A stretch of 64,000 nucleotides of DNA, taken from contig JAYMTL010000071.1 of assembly GCA_036897445.1 (NCBI GenBank), positions 1-64,000 on the forward strand, given 5' to 3'. How positions within the stretch are numbered: position 1 is the first letter of the stretch; every line of letters starts with the position of its first letter. The notes beneath the pieces were generated by a model, which did no database searches, was not told the DNA's origin, and worked only from the letters and a program-made list of their open reading frames with translations. Origin of the DNA: Pelargonium tetragonum. Lineage: Eukaryota > Streptophyta > Magnoliopsida > Geraniales > Geraniaceae. Below are positions 46,290-57,844 of this stretch, piece after piece. The translations under genes and the position numbers were made by a program.

Positions 46290-49200
46290 GCAGCTAAAGT
46301 AAAGGAATAACTTGATTTCCAAATTGACACACCTCTTGATCTTATGGGTTTTGCAAGGAACGGATTTATTTCATTCAGTCAGAGTCTATTCCTAATTCTA
46401 AGCGGTTTTCCTAATTTGACCTAATTATCGTTTGATTTAAGACACCCCCTTTAGAATCCTTAGAAAAAAAAAGTGACCCTTACAAAAGGAATTGGAGAGA
46501 ATACCGGTCAGGTAGGGTATACTACAATAACTATAACTAGGACTCTTTCTTTTATCTCTACACCTATAATTATTCTAGAACTATAACAATTAAGAAAATT
46601 GAGTTACTATGTGCTAATAAAAAAATAAGACAAGAAAAAGGCGGGTTAAGTCTATAGAAAAAGCAGATTGACCGAAATAGGGATCCTATAACACTCCAAC
46701 TATAGAGTCCTATTTAAGTAAGAGCCCTTTGTATTTACTTATTTATACGGCATAAAAAGACCTCTAAATTAAAGGATAACCCCCTATTAGAGACAGGGAA
46801 CTCTATATAATATACAAGATTTGCAATTCCTACAAAAACCTTATCTTGAAACCAAAAAGAATTACTCTAGAAAGAAATCGGAAATAAAACTCTTTAACCT
46901 AATCTCTTTCTAGTATCCCCCACTTTGTCACTCAAGTCTCTTTTTATTATAAGGGATACTTTTCCTAACCAGTAGTCCAGGGGTTAAACTTATATCTTTG
47001 ATTGAAACTTGCAAAAAAGACTATAGTCATGTAATTCCGAGTCTCCGAGAAGTTAAAGTTTTTTAGAAATGTAGTAGATAAAAAATCAGGTCCTCAATCC
47101 ATATTAAAAGGAGTGGACAGCTTTGGTAGTTAGAAACCCTAGTTAGTAATTGCAGGGGCTTCCTTATATTTATACATTCCTGTTAAAGTTGTTTATTCTT
47201 CATAACTTAGTAAGGTATAACTCCTATTTTCCAAAAGGACATAAAAGAAGATTTAGGGTTAGCTTTTATCTAACCGGAATGTAAGGAGAAATTTCCCTTC
47301 TTGGGCGGAGCTCTTCTTTTTTATACTAATAACTAGGAAACTTAATTAATACTCGGGGTTTCAATTCTTGAAACTCCTCTATATTAATTATATATGCTGG
47401 CGGCTCATATGGAGACCCTTTTTGTCTAATCGTAGTAAAATATCTCAAAATAGAGGCCTAATAGGCTAATTCGTGCTTTTGCATAGGTTATTAAACATCA
47501 ATACAACAGTTTTCAGTTTTAATATTATGTCACTAAAAAGGCTTCGCTTAGTAGGTATACTTCTTTTAGTAGAACCCATGCAAGATCAAAATGTTTACTA
47601 GAATCTTAATTATCTGTAAAGCCTAACGAGTTCCCTCACAGGGTATCCACACCACTCTTTACTAAACTCACTAAGCATCTCCGAAAAGGCTTTCCTAAAG
47701 AGCCGTAAATATCCCCCAAAATTAGCCTTTCACTTACACTTAATAAGGTTTTTGTTCTTAACACCGCCCAGCAGTTCAAATTTTTTGTATAGAACCTAAT
47801 TTTGTTTGGTTAAATAAACTTATGCTCGGAAAAGCTCTCGTTGAGATATAACTTTAGACTAAGGAATTGAGAGTCACTCGAAATAAAACGCTAGAAAAGA
47901 CGACGCTTCTTTTTATAAGAACTAGAGAATAGCTAAGAGTTGGGCTCTTATAAGATACGAAACCCTGCTAAATTAAATAATAAAAGGATTTCAAAATAAA
48001 AAGTTTAATTCTCTTGAAAAATCCATTTATAGAATAGAAACGCAAATAAGTAAAAGCCGGAATGCGGTTACTTCCATAGGAAGGAGTAGAACTAGGAGTC
48101 CCTTTTTGTCTTATGAATAAAATTCTAGGTCGGCTATTGACGTAGGTGCCTGCAGCTAAATATGGTCTAAGTGCCTCACTAAACGGAAAGGTTAGAGGTC
48201 CTTTATCTTTTTATTCTATATCATTATAAGATTAACTTTTCACTATGCAATTCCTGTAATATACTAGGTAAAAGCTTGTTAATATATTGACTTCTTGAGC
48301 TTAAGGAAGAAAAAGGAATCCATTCTAATTATAGCAGGGAAGGAAGTGCTTACTCAGTGTGGATTAAAGGCCCGCTCTAAACAAGTTTTTAGAGTGATGT
48401 AAGTAAGTTATCTACCATTCAGTACAATACCAGGGGCCATATCTATAGTTATGCTTTTTGCAAAAAAATCCCTTAGTCGGATATAGGGAATATGACAAGC
48501 ATCAAAAATTTTCGAATTTTGAATAAGAATTTCTTTCATTTTGGCATTGACCTCGATACGCAGGAAAAATGGAAAAGACTTTTAATAAGGCAGGCTTAGA
48601 ACCCTGGCATTCGTTTTTACATCGGGGACCCTCTAGGTTTACTTGATCCTTGAAATAATTTCATTCTCTTTTTAGAATATATAACGAGTAGCTTTGGTAA
48701 ACATGTAGATACACTCTGGAATCATGATAACAGAAATATCAAGAGGGGCCCTTCTTTCAAAGTTCTTTAAGAAGCGGGTCCTTGGCCTATAAATACTGAG
48801 TGTTCTTCTGTGAAAGGTGAAATCGAGAAGTCTTTTTTATTTAATCTTGACAGCCCCTTTTTTGATTATCAAGATATTGCTCTTTAGTCTTAGTCCCTAT
48901 TTGATTTGAGAAATGCTTACTAAAAAAATGGCAAAACCCGGGTTAAATATAATAAGAAAATTTTGCTGTCAAGAATTTTATAGGATACTTCCTAAAGTTT
49001 TTAGAGCTCAGATTAAAGTGAAGTTAAAAGGAACTGCGTACAATGTGCAAGCATACCCTTCTAGATTATCAAGAAATAACTTAAACTTCGTATCTAGGAT
49101 TTTCTTTATAAAAGGATATCTTTTTTTAAGTACAGGCTCAGTTCCCCATCTATTACATACAATACAAGCCTCTACCCGGCTATTGTAATAATTTCAAGAC

Positions 49201-50188
49201 GGGCCTGTTATATAAAGTACTAATTCTCCTCGTCTCAGCTAAGATTTTAGCTAAATCTCTATCGAAATCGTCAGTAAAAAAGGGGTTGCTTTATCAAAGG
49301 ATTCAACTTCCACTTAGTCTTGCAAAAGCTCAAAAAAACACGAATTTAGAAAGCCTGTAAATCCAAAACTCTTTAAAAACTCAGGAACTTCTTTACCGGA
49401 CTTCCAAGGGGTTAAATAATATTAAAGTAAACTTGAGGAAAAGTCCCTTTTGATATTTAATTACTACGCAGGGCTTCTATCAAATAGAAAGTTTTTTTGA
49501 ACAACTTCTAATATTTTTTTTGTTTGAACACTCCTTCGAATCCCAAACCTTTGAGGGATTCTTGTAGTTATTTTATAAGCAAATTTGAGTCAGTCACCGA
49601 GAACTCGCCTTTTAATATTAGGAAAACCCGATAATATACTCAAATCCTTTTTAGAATCCCATTCTAAATCTCGTAATAAGGTACTAGTACATTCCAAAAA
49701 GCGTCAGCCTATGCTAGGAACGCCTAAACGAGATACACCAACCAAAAGAGATAGCTAAGGATAACTTCTTATTATAAAGGGCCTTCTACAACTAAATAAA
49801 AGCTTTATAGGCTGTAGTAAGGAGGCGCTGTCGATGGAATTCGGAGTATAAGCTACAAACAAATATTAAAGTGAATTAAACGCTACAAGGGATCCTCTAT
49901 CTTACGTACTAAGATCTCGGAATAACCTCAAATCAAAAAGAAAAGGTTATATACTGGAAATTTTACGGATTATACCCCTTTGTGTTGCTAGGTTTCTCAA
50001 AATTTAGCGCACCTCGTGAGATCACTAAATATCTATTACCATTTTACTGAACTCCTATAAGGAATCCGGGAATTCAATATTAGGGGTGCCTTAGTAAAAC
50101 TTACTTTATTGCTTTATTGAAAGAGCTTAAATTGAAGTCGAATAGCTTCTTTTTCTATTCTCTGAGTGTAAAGAAAGTAAAAAATTTA
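46290..50188. other. Spacer, no gene recognised
   Basis: About 3.9 kb without a supported gene. Frame 48,913-49,188 (91 codons, basic) is within chance length. TAGAACCCTGGCATTC near 48,599 resembles T1. ACACCGCCC at 47,761 recalls a small-subunit rRNA motif, but no flanking rRNA sequence is present. Confidence 0.5.
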
Positions 50189-50252
50189 GAATTGAAGGTA
50201 TAGCACAACGACTTTTTGACCGTAACCCAAGGGTTCTAATCTGGCGTAATTC
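50189..50252 (+). tRNA. tRNA-Gln(UUG)-like remnant
   Basis: The acceptor strands GAATTGA and GTAATTC pair at five positions plus one wobble. Between them ACAACG-ACTTTTTGAC-CGT resembles the anticodon arm of organellar tRNA-Gln with UUG, followed by GGGTTCTAAT as a T-loop. The D-arm is mostly missing, one or two anticodon-stem pairs fail and the T-stem does not pair, and the whole is short at 64 bases. It is likely a decayed tRNA. The identity as Gln is tentative. Confidence 0.3.
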
Positions 50253-53200
50253 ACCCTTCATTTTTGCTCGTACTTTGTCTTTAGAGAGTGGCCCGCCTAA
50301 AAGAAGTTTTTATCAGAAAAAACTCTGTTTCTGGATGTGTCAGGCTGTTAAGAGTAAAGGGCTCCTTGTTCTCTTTATAGTACAACGCATGCGGGTAGTT
50401 TTTTCATTAAACTGTGCCATAAAATCCGAGTCTCGTAGTCTTAAAAAGTGGAGAAAATTTTTCTAGGGTTAATTAGAAACAGGAATTTCAACTATTCCGG
50501 GTCTAGGTGTAAAAAGGACTCTTGTATAAAAAAGCTCACAGGGATAGCTGATGAGGGACTTCCAAAGAACCTATATAGATGTAGACATTTTAGTCTTTTT
50601 TTAGCCGTTAAAAAGCATAGTCTTCAACACAAATTACTTTAAAAAGTCAAACTTAGCAAATTCTTGCAGTGCCCCATTATAACTAATAGGGATTTCTTAA
50701 CTCTTGCCAAATCAAATAAAGAGAACCGGATCTTTTAAAATAAATATCCACGGATTACTTCCAAATTAAAGTAAAGGGACCTATTACTTTTTATTTAGAG
50801 GGACTTTTCCTGTGCTTTATAACCCCTAATAGTACAGTACTCGCCTAATATTTTAACTTGGACTCTTTTTGGGTTAGGCTTAGTAAAATACCTAAAAGGC
50901 TCTTTTCTGCTAAGAAGTGCTTATAATGTCTCTTGCAGCTAGAGCCATCCCCTTCGGAAGTTGTGAATAGCTCCTACTCTCTATATAAATCCTGATGAAT
51001 TTCCCGGGCCCTTCCTGGGGATTTACTGTTTTATATGATCCCTGTTCCTGTTGAAAAGAGTTTCAAAAGTAAAAAAGAGGAATTCCAGGCGCCGATACTA
51101 GTTAACACTATAGCTTCTTAATTTAAATCTAAACTTATAGGTATAGTCTAAAGAAAAAAGCGCAATAACACAAGAATTTTTTCAAAAAAGAGAAAACAAG
51201 CGGTAATTTACTCTTCAAAGGGGCTGCGGCCTCCTCGCTATTACTGAGATTATAGTACGAAAAACTCCGAATAAATCTTAAAAAGAGGGGCTATTAGAAT
51301 TAAGCTAAAGATATTGAAAAGTTGGAATCAGTCTTTTGAAGAGTTAGTAGATAAGTCAAATTAACATCCAATGTCATCGAAGAGGAGATCTAAAGCTTAA
51401 ATTAACAAAGGAAGTACAGCTCGCGTAAAATATCACTAAAACTCTTTTACCTTTCTTGACACCAACCAGTACTATACGTTGCTTAAACCTATACACCAAG
51501 GGATTTCGCTTTTCGAAACAAATCAAAATTCCCAAAGCATTAAAAATTTAGGACACTATGCTAAGCCCCAAGAGTTTATATAAAAAAAGGAAACCCGTAT
51601 AAAGATGCAAGGTTAAAATTCTGTAATAAGGGTTTTTCTATTGTTAATTTCGGGGGCATACGCAGGATATCCTCAAAAGGAGTTGTTGCTTCTAGGGAAT
51701 ACAATATCAGTTGCTAAATGAAAGACTTATTAGTTGCTTTTTTGGTGATATGAGCTGGGAGTATATATTCCTCGTTGCATAACTTAAGAGTGCCCTTGGA
51801 AGAAAATCCGTTCTAGTTAATTCCTACTTATTAACGTCTACTAACCCTTAACTTAATTAAAATTAGAGCTATATTAGTAATACAACGAAGTAGACCTATG
51901 ATACGCAAAGTTTATAATTGTTAAAGTAAATCGCTCCTGCGTGCGTGTACCTTGTAAAACCCCTTTTTTCAGATAAAATGGGAGTTTTTACGCTTACAAT
52001 AAGTAAGTAATTACCTTAATATACCGATTAGAAAAGAGTACTGTGACAAATCCTAATTGTTTTTCTTACTCCTCCCTGTAGTGGAATTAAGAAGAGTCGT
52101 TAAAAACCAAGCGCGTATACTCCATCTACGAAAACCCAGAAGCTTACTCTCTTGAGTTTCAAGCCAATGTGATATAGCTACAACTTATAGCCTAAGTATC
52201 TTGCTAAAAGCATTACTCTACTGGGCAGATGGACAGAATATCTTTTTAGAGCAAATATTATGTATATAAAATAAAACACCCCTATTATAAAAAAGTACCG
52301 AACTCTAAAATTTTAAAGAAAAAGACCCCTTATTCTATACCTTACGAGCTGCCCTGTAATTCTGGGTTACTTGGAAATCTAACTTAATTTAAGAAAGATT
52401 TCGTATAAAGCTAAACTACTGCCGGAATCCTACTTTTCTCTTTCAACCGTTCTTGATACTGCTCAAAAAAGTAGGGGCTTAAAACTTCCTTATAAAGAAC
52501 TCCGGGTTATTTTAATAACATGAAAGTCTAACCTCCAGTTAATATAGGGGGAACCTTCTCGACTCCGGGTCTGGCTAATACCTTGTAATACATATATAGT
52601 CTTCCCAAACGGATCCCCGACTGAATTTGGCACCGGGCTTCCCTTTGGGTTATAAACAAATTTCTCTAGCATTTCACTGCATATCGATTCCCTAGAAGGA
52701 TATCTCTTAGCTTAGGCAGTGCATTTCCCTTGAAAAGAAAAGGGTAACTTTACAAGCTAGACCCTACATACGAGTAAGTCAATTAGAGTTGTAAGCAAAA
52801 ATCACATAAGGGATCCGTTCGTTCGAGAGAGGTTTATTTTGTATCGCTGCTGTACTGGAATTTCTTCTTTTCTTTATAATTATAATGAAATTTCAAGATT
52901 AGAATGTCCGTGTAGTCTTCTTTCCTAAATTCCATCAAGTATTTCGAAAGATTCTTTGGGCGTTGTCGATGAGTTCCCTTTTTTTAGTTATGGATCCTTA
53001 GCTTGATATATAACCCCAAGAGTTACAAAATATTTGAGGAGGCATATGCACCTGTAGACTTAAATGAAAAATAGATTAAGGGGCCTTGTAAAGCTTAGGA
53101 CTCTCTTTCACAATTAACAACAGGCAAGTATTAGAGTTTTCTCGGATATGCTCAAATCAAAAGAGGCTGCTACCCCTATCCGTGCATTCAAGAAAAAAGG

Positions 53201-55392
53201 GAGTTTCTCAGATTCATATAAGTCCAGTTACAGTTAACTACAAAAGCGTATTGTTGCTCCTTTTAGGGAATACAAAAAAGATTTAGCAGAGGAATTTCCA
53301 AGATTTTAGGAACTAAGCCTTTACTATACTACAGGTTCAGAAGTTTTACCGGATAAAACAGAAATTAAGAATCTGAGCGGTCACTAGAGTTATTTAAAGT
53401 CAATTTGAACCTTCAATCTCGAGGAGTACTTTTATATTAACCCATTAGAGGACCCGTTAGGGTATAGGCACAAGAGGAATTTATATAAATAAAGGGTAGG
53501 CGCTGGAGTTGATAAGCTCTCTATTAACTTAACTATTCCTGACTTACTTAGTCAAGGCAAAAGTCGTCAAACCTATATAGTTAAGAACAGGTATCCCCCA
53601 AAATCCTTAGTAAAAGAACCCGATTCCCTCCTTTTCCGAGCCCCCTTTTCTAGGAAAACTTACTGTAGTAGTACACTTGTGTTGTGTATAAAAACAGAAC
53701 GGATATGAAATACGATAAACTACCCCCTTTATAGAAGCCTCAAAGCAAAACATTGTCCTTTCTAATAAAGGCTCAGAGTCAATTTTTATACAAGTATTCT
53801 TTCCTATAGGGCTTAATAATTAATACCAAATCCTAATTAAAATTTCTCCATTGTTTTGGGAACTCACTAAAAAAGGTTAGACAAATGTAGTAAAAAATGT
53901 GCATTACTAAAAATATTAGAGTAAGATTTTGACATCCCTATTGGCTAAAAAGAAATAAACAAGACTGAGCGAATTCTATTGCAATGAATTTCTATCAGAG
54001 TTTTCACTTCTTTTTACGTTGAAACCGTGTTTCCAACGCATACTCTACTATTACCCACTTCCCCCTTGAGTTCCGGAGTAAAATGTTATAAGATCTAGAT
54101 AAGATAAAGATTTGGACAATTCCTGATACTCAGTGGGTACTCAAAACGAGCGAGTAGGAGTCCTGTAGACTTTATCTTTGTATCCAATAGCTTGCAGAAA
54201 ATAGAAAATGGGGCAAAAAGAACCTTATTTTTTATTTTATATTGAAGTAGGCCTGCCCACGCATTTAGTATCGGGAGACACTCTTAAATTAGCGTTTATG
54301 TTTATAAAGAGGTAATAGTCAGCTATATAAGAAAGAGGCAAGTTTACTTGGGGAAATTCGGTAGGTATAAGAAGAGTCCAGAAGCTCGGACGAAAGTAAC
54401 AAGGAGGATAACTAGAGCCCGGCCCCTAAGGCTATCTCCAGGATAAGTATTTAGAGCTCTTCTATTACACCGACACCCCCTATGTTTATTAGGAATAGAA
54501 TATGTGCATTAGAAGTCAAGGCTCAGATACTGCCAAAAAGCTTAACTGTTATAATTATAATATATATATAGGAAAGGTTTAAGAGCCTTAATTTGTGACT
54601 TAAAAAAGCACTAAAGTAAAGAAAACTTCTAGATTACCCGTAAAGGGCTGCTCTGGTGCTGTACGACACGTACTAGAATGTGAGGATAAGGGGTCTCCCT
54701 AGGACTTGTATTTGGATAACTTTTCTAAAAGTGTCCTTCCGAACCTGCAAATTTCCGAAGCTTGCGCTTATCATTAAAACTAAGAATCACTTCCGTCTAT
54801 CTTAACTCTACGAAATTTTTGAATTTTGAAGCCGCGACTATGAGTTAAAAAGAAAAATTCGTTATATACACTTGTTAAAAATTCTAGACTCTTAAGAATT
54901 TATATACTCTAGTTATAACACTTACTTTCGCTCTAACTAAATATAGACACTTTAGCTCCACCTTTAAAATAAGCCCGCCTTGATTTGGAAAACACAGTTA
55001 CAGGAGTTCTTAAGTAGAGGGCATATGCACACTGGGGGTACCCTTTATAAATTTAAGAAATATATATTAGAGGAGAGTCCTCTTTTTTCATTTATGCAAG
55101 TTTATAGATATCTAAGGACTTTGTTATGTAATCTAATATGGTTACTCTTAATTTGTACTGCTGTAAGTAATTCTGGATAAGGGATATTCCCAAATAGAGA
55201 GGTATTAGTAATCCTTGATTAGGAAGGGATCTTGATTGAAGAATAAAAGGAATCCATTGCAAGAATTTCACATTCTAAAAAAGCTGTTAAAGAATGAAGA
55301 TATAAGCCGTTCACAAGAATCTAAATCTATTTGCTGTCTAAATAATTACCAAATCTACTAGCATATGTAACAAGAACTAAGGATCCTACTAA
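50253..55392. other. Spacer, no gene recognised
   Basis: About 5 kb without a supported gene. The overlapping plus frames at 50,275-50,466 and 50,448-50,642, the minus frame at 52,490 and the plus frame at 54,980 are all within chance length. Three GGATCC sites cluster within 400 bp (52,611, 52,811, 52,992). Confidence 0.5.
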
Positions 55393-55419
55393 AGCAAGTG
55401 TAACTCAGCCTTCCCTCTG

Positions 55420-55884
55420 GTGCATTTTGGAAGTTATACAATTACTAGTCGGAGAGCCCTTATTGACCTAGAGTGGTTAGAGCTTGACTTTCACCAAGTC
55501 TTAGCCTTAAACTCCGAAAAGGCAAACAGGCAAACCCCTTATGAAAGCTACTCTAATTATGCTCTTTATCGTCAGTTAGGAGACCCTACATTTGATTTGA
55601 ATTACGTCAGATCCCCTGGACTAAAATTCTTTACAGCACTGGAACACAGAACCCCCAACCAAGTAGACAGCCTTCTTACTTTAGCTACGCTAAAAAACAA
55701 ATTCAAGGGTAAGGATAAAACAAGTGCCTTAGAAACTTATTTCAGTAAATACTTCCAACAAATGATTAGTAATACTAATTCAATACAAAGGGGCTTAAGT
55801 TACTCTCTAGAAACTATAGTTATCTTTACTTCAGCTTGGTGTACTTTTACTCAGAAAACACATCTAGATTTCATAGACTTATAA
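55420..55884 (+). CDS. 154-codon frame, unknown protein, part of a longer relic
   Basis: This is the longest uninterrupted frame in the window, with a GTG start; the open frame begins at 55,393. By my rough estimate a frame this long has under a 10% chance of arising at random here. The predicted protein is soluble, with no clear membrane segment. It has a QTPYESYSNYALYRQLGDP stretch at residues 38-56 and the pair FTALEH (71-76) and NQVDSLL (80-86). The latter pair recurs about 470 bp downstream in the same frame (FLEALEH and NQVDNLL, 56,104-56,148), so the gene contained an internal duplication. No family recognised. It is probably a surviving piece of the relic that runs on to about 56,274. 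Confidence 0.35.
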   Translation: MHFGSYTITSRRALIDLEWLELDFHQVLALNSEKANRQTPYESYSNYALYRQLGDPTFDLNYVRSPGLKFFTALEHRTPNQVDSLLTLATLKNKFKGKDKTSALETYFSKYFQQMISNTNSIQRGLSYSLETIVIFTSAWCTFTQKTHLDFIDL

Positions 55885-56274
55885 TCCCTAACCCTTATAC
55901 TGGCTTACGAATAACCAGAAACAAATAAGGAATACCAAGGGCAACTCACTATTACTGATTTCTTTAAAATGCCAGCTAACAAACTCGCTGTCCATGAAAT
56001 GCATGGGATTTCCTTAGGGTTTTACTTGGTACAGATACAGGAATGAAATCAATAACAAATAAGGTACCAATAGAGCCTGCCAATGAACTTCCTCGACTTC
56101 TCTTTCCTAGAAGCCCTTGAACACTAAAACCAAGTAGACAATCTCCTTTTAAAGGGGTTAATACAGCAGCTAGCGTTGTTAAACTTAGAGGGGCACTGCA
56201 ACAAATTAGTAAAAGAATAGTTAAACGGAGTAGTAGGGCATTTAATAAAAGTCTTCATTCAGGGATTTTCTTTA
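55885..56274 (+). pseudogene. Continuation of the 55.4-kb coding relic
   Basis: The same frame as the 154-codon frame continues with about seven stops over the combined 294 codons, about a third of the chance expectation. It includes the second FLEALEH/NQVDNLL copy and a leucine-rich LIQQLALLNLEGH stretch. The breaks use all three stop codons, which argues for decay rather than a changed genetic code. Family unknown. Confidence 0.4.
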
Positions 56275-56355
56275 TAAGTTATCCACTAAAAGGGAATAAA
56301 TATAACTACTTTAAAGAGTCCCTAACCCTTAATTGTGTAGGAAAAGTTTCAATTA

Positions 56356-56402
56356 ATGGGACTAGAACCCACGTAAGTGTATTCCTGTAGCTTTAGAGTT
56401 AC
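56356..56402 (-). repeat. T1 copy with anticodon-like arm
   Basis: The minus strand gives the best T-arm of the family: GTGGG-TTCTAGT-CCCAT (56,372-56,356), five pairs including one wobble. Upstream on that strand, after a 14-base gap, GTAAC-TCTAAA-GCTAC (56,402-56,387) forms a 5-bp stem with one mismatch and a six-base loop. The layout (stem-loop, long variable region, T-arm) is that of the 3' half of a class II tRNA such as Leu or Ser, but the D-arm and acceptor are not recognisable. A second, weaker T1-like string lies at 56,421-56,445. Confidence 0.4.
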
Positions 56403-56420
56403 TGTTTTATAGTGCATACG

Positions 56421-56445
56421 ATAAGAGTTGAACTCATGTATTTTC
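56421..56445 (-). repeat. Weak T1-like copy
   Basis: ATAAGAGTTGAACTCATGTA follows the pattern TATGGGACTTGAACTCAAGT at 38,279, with the inverted repeat GAGT and ACTC kept. It lies directly right of the previous T1 copy. Confidence 0.3.
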
Positions 56446-57826
56446 TTAGTCGCTAGGGATTTAGAGTGGGAGTTGCTTTTGTGTTCTTGTTCTAGTTACA
56501 GCAGAGAAAGCGTTCTTTTTCAGTGGGTTGTAAGCAAGTGAGTCCGCTTGGTATCTTCAACTCTTTTAAGTTTAGTAAAAAGCAGAGGTTTCCCGTTTCG
56601 GATTTATAGGCAGTTTTAGCAGATACTCATAATAATAATAGTAGTAGTAAGAATTCTAGGGGTTTCCAAGGCTTTTAATAAAAGTAAAAGAAATTAACAA
56701 GGAGTTTTTGTTTCTTTTTAGAATAGATTCGTGTTACTCGTTTTCTTTTTAAGTATACTTTATTTCGATCGATCTTTGCTCTATGTTTTGGATTTCTTCT
56801 AGTTTTTTTGTAGCTATTGTATTAGTGTCTTCCTTCTATCTTATGGGTATTGTTCCTGGTAGTCTTATTCTTATGTCCCTCTCTAAAATTCTTATAGGAA
56901 TTCCTGTGACTCCTATCTTCCCTAGTCAGTCTGTTAGCTTCAGAATTCTAAGGAAATCCTAATAACTAACCAAAATTTCCTTACTAGTTTAAAAAGACTT
57001 AGGATATAGGAATATAAGTCAAAATTCCTAAGAAACTATGGTAAATCAGAACAAGGAAATTTATTTACTCACGCGTTCCCTATTATAGTAGAAGCTTTGA
57101 ATCGGTTACCTATTTTTGAGACATGGATTTCGTTATATTACTTACTATCTATTAAAAAAGGCTTAATTAGTGCTAGCTCCCAAGTGTAATTTAGTCAGGG
57201 AAGACAAGTCCCGGGTTTACTATAACCTTAAACCACTAAGCCTAGAAGGAAAGCTAAAGGCAACGCAAGTTGGGGCTGCCAGAACTTAAAAGGGAATAAA
57301 GGAGGATTTCTTAATCTTAATGAATAGGACAAAGAAAATAAAGTAAGGAGTTTGCCTTAAAGAGAAGTTAAAAATTATTAACTGAATGGACTGGAATTAA
57401 CCTAGTCTTATACTACGAAACCCTTGCGAATTCGAGAATAGTCCCGGCATGCGGTAATATACACATGTAAATTCTAAGAAGGATCTAGTAAGAACATAAA
57501 GCTTAATCCCATTCTAAAACTGCAAGAGCCTAGAGTCAAAGGACCCCTCTTAATACTTGGGGCAACTAAGTTACCCTACAAGATAAAGATAAAGAAATAT
57601 ACCCTTGGATATTGCCGTATTTCCACTTTTCTGTTCTAAGATGTTTAGCACACTTTCTTTAAAATTTATTTGTAAAGAAAACGAAAAAAAACACTTTCCA
57701 AGTATTGTAAGTTAAACTTTCTTACTTTATTTTATTACTTTAGGTATACTTTACAAGATCCTGTGTCTCCCTACCTATTTATCTAGAATTTCTTAGAATT
57801 GTGACAAACTATCCTTCCTATTGGTA
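56446..57826. other. Spacer, no gene recognised
   Basis: No gene. A small AAT then GTA trinucleotide run lies at 56,629-56,650. Confidence 0.5.
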
Positions 57827-57844
57827 TTAAGGAATACCCCTTAA
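57827..57844. repeat. Hairpin TTAAGG / CCTTAA
   Basis: A 6-bp perfect inverted repeat around AATACC. It includes the 12-mer GGAATACCCCTT, which also occurs at 18,431, 25,505 and 40,987, always on the plus strand. Confidence 0.55.

Noticed and set aside
47758-47770. ACACCGCCC, like the 3' region of small-subunit rRNA
   Set aside because: Flanking rRNA motifs are missing on both sides; nine bases alone can be chance.
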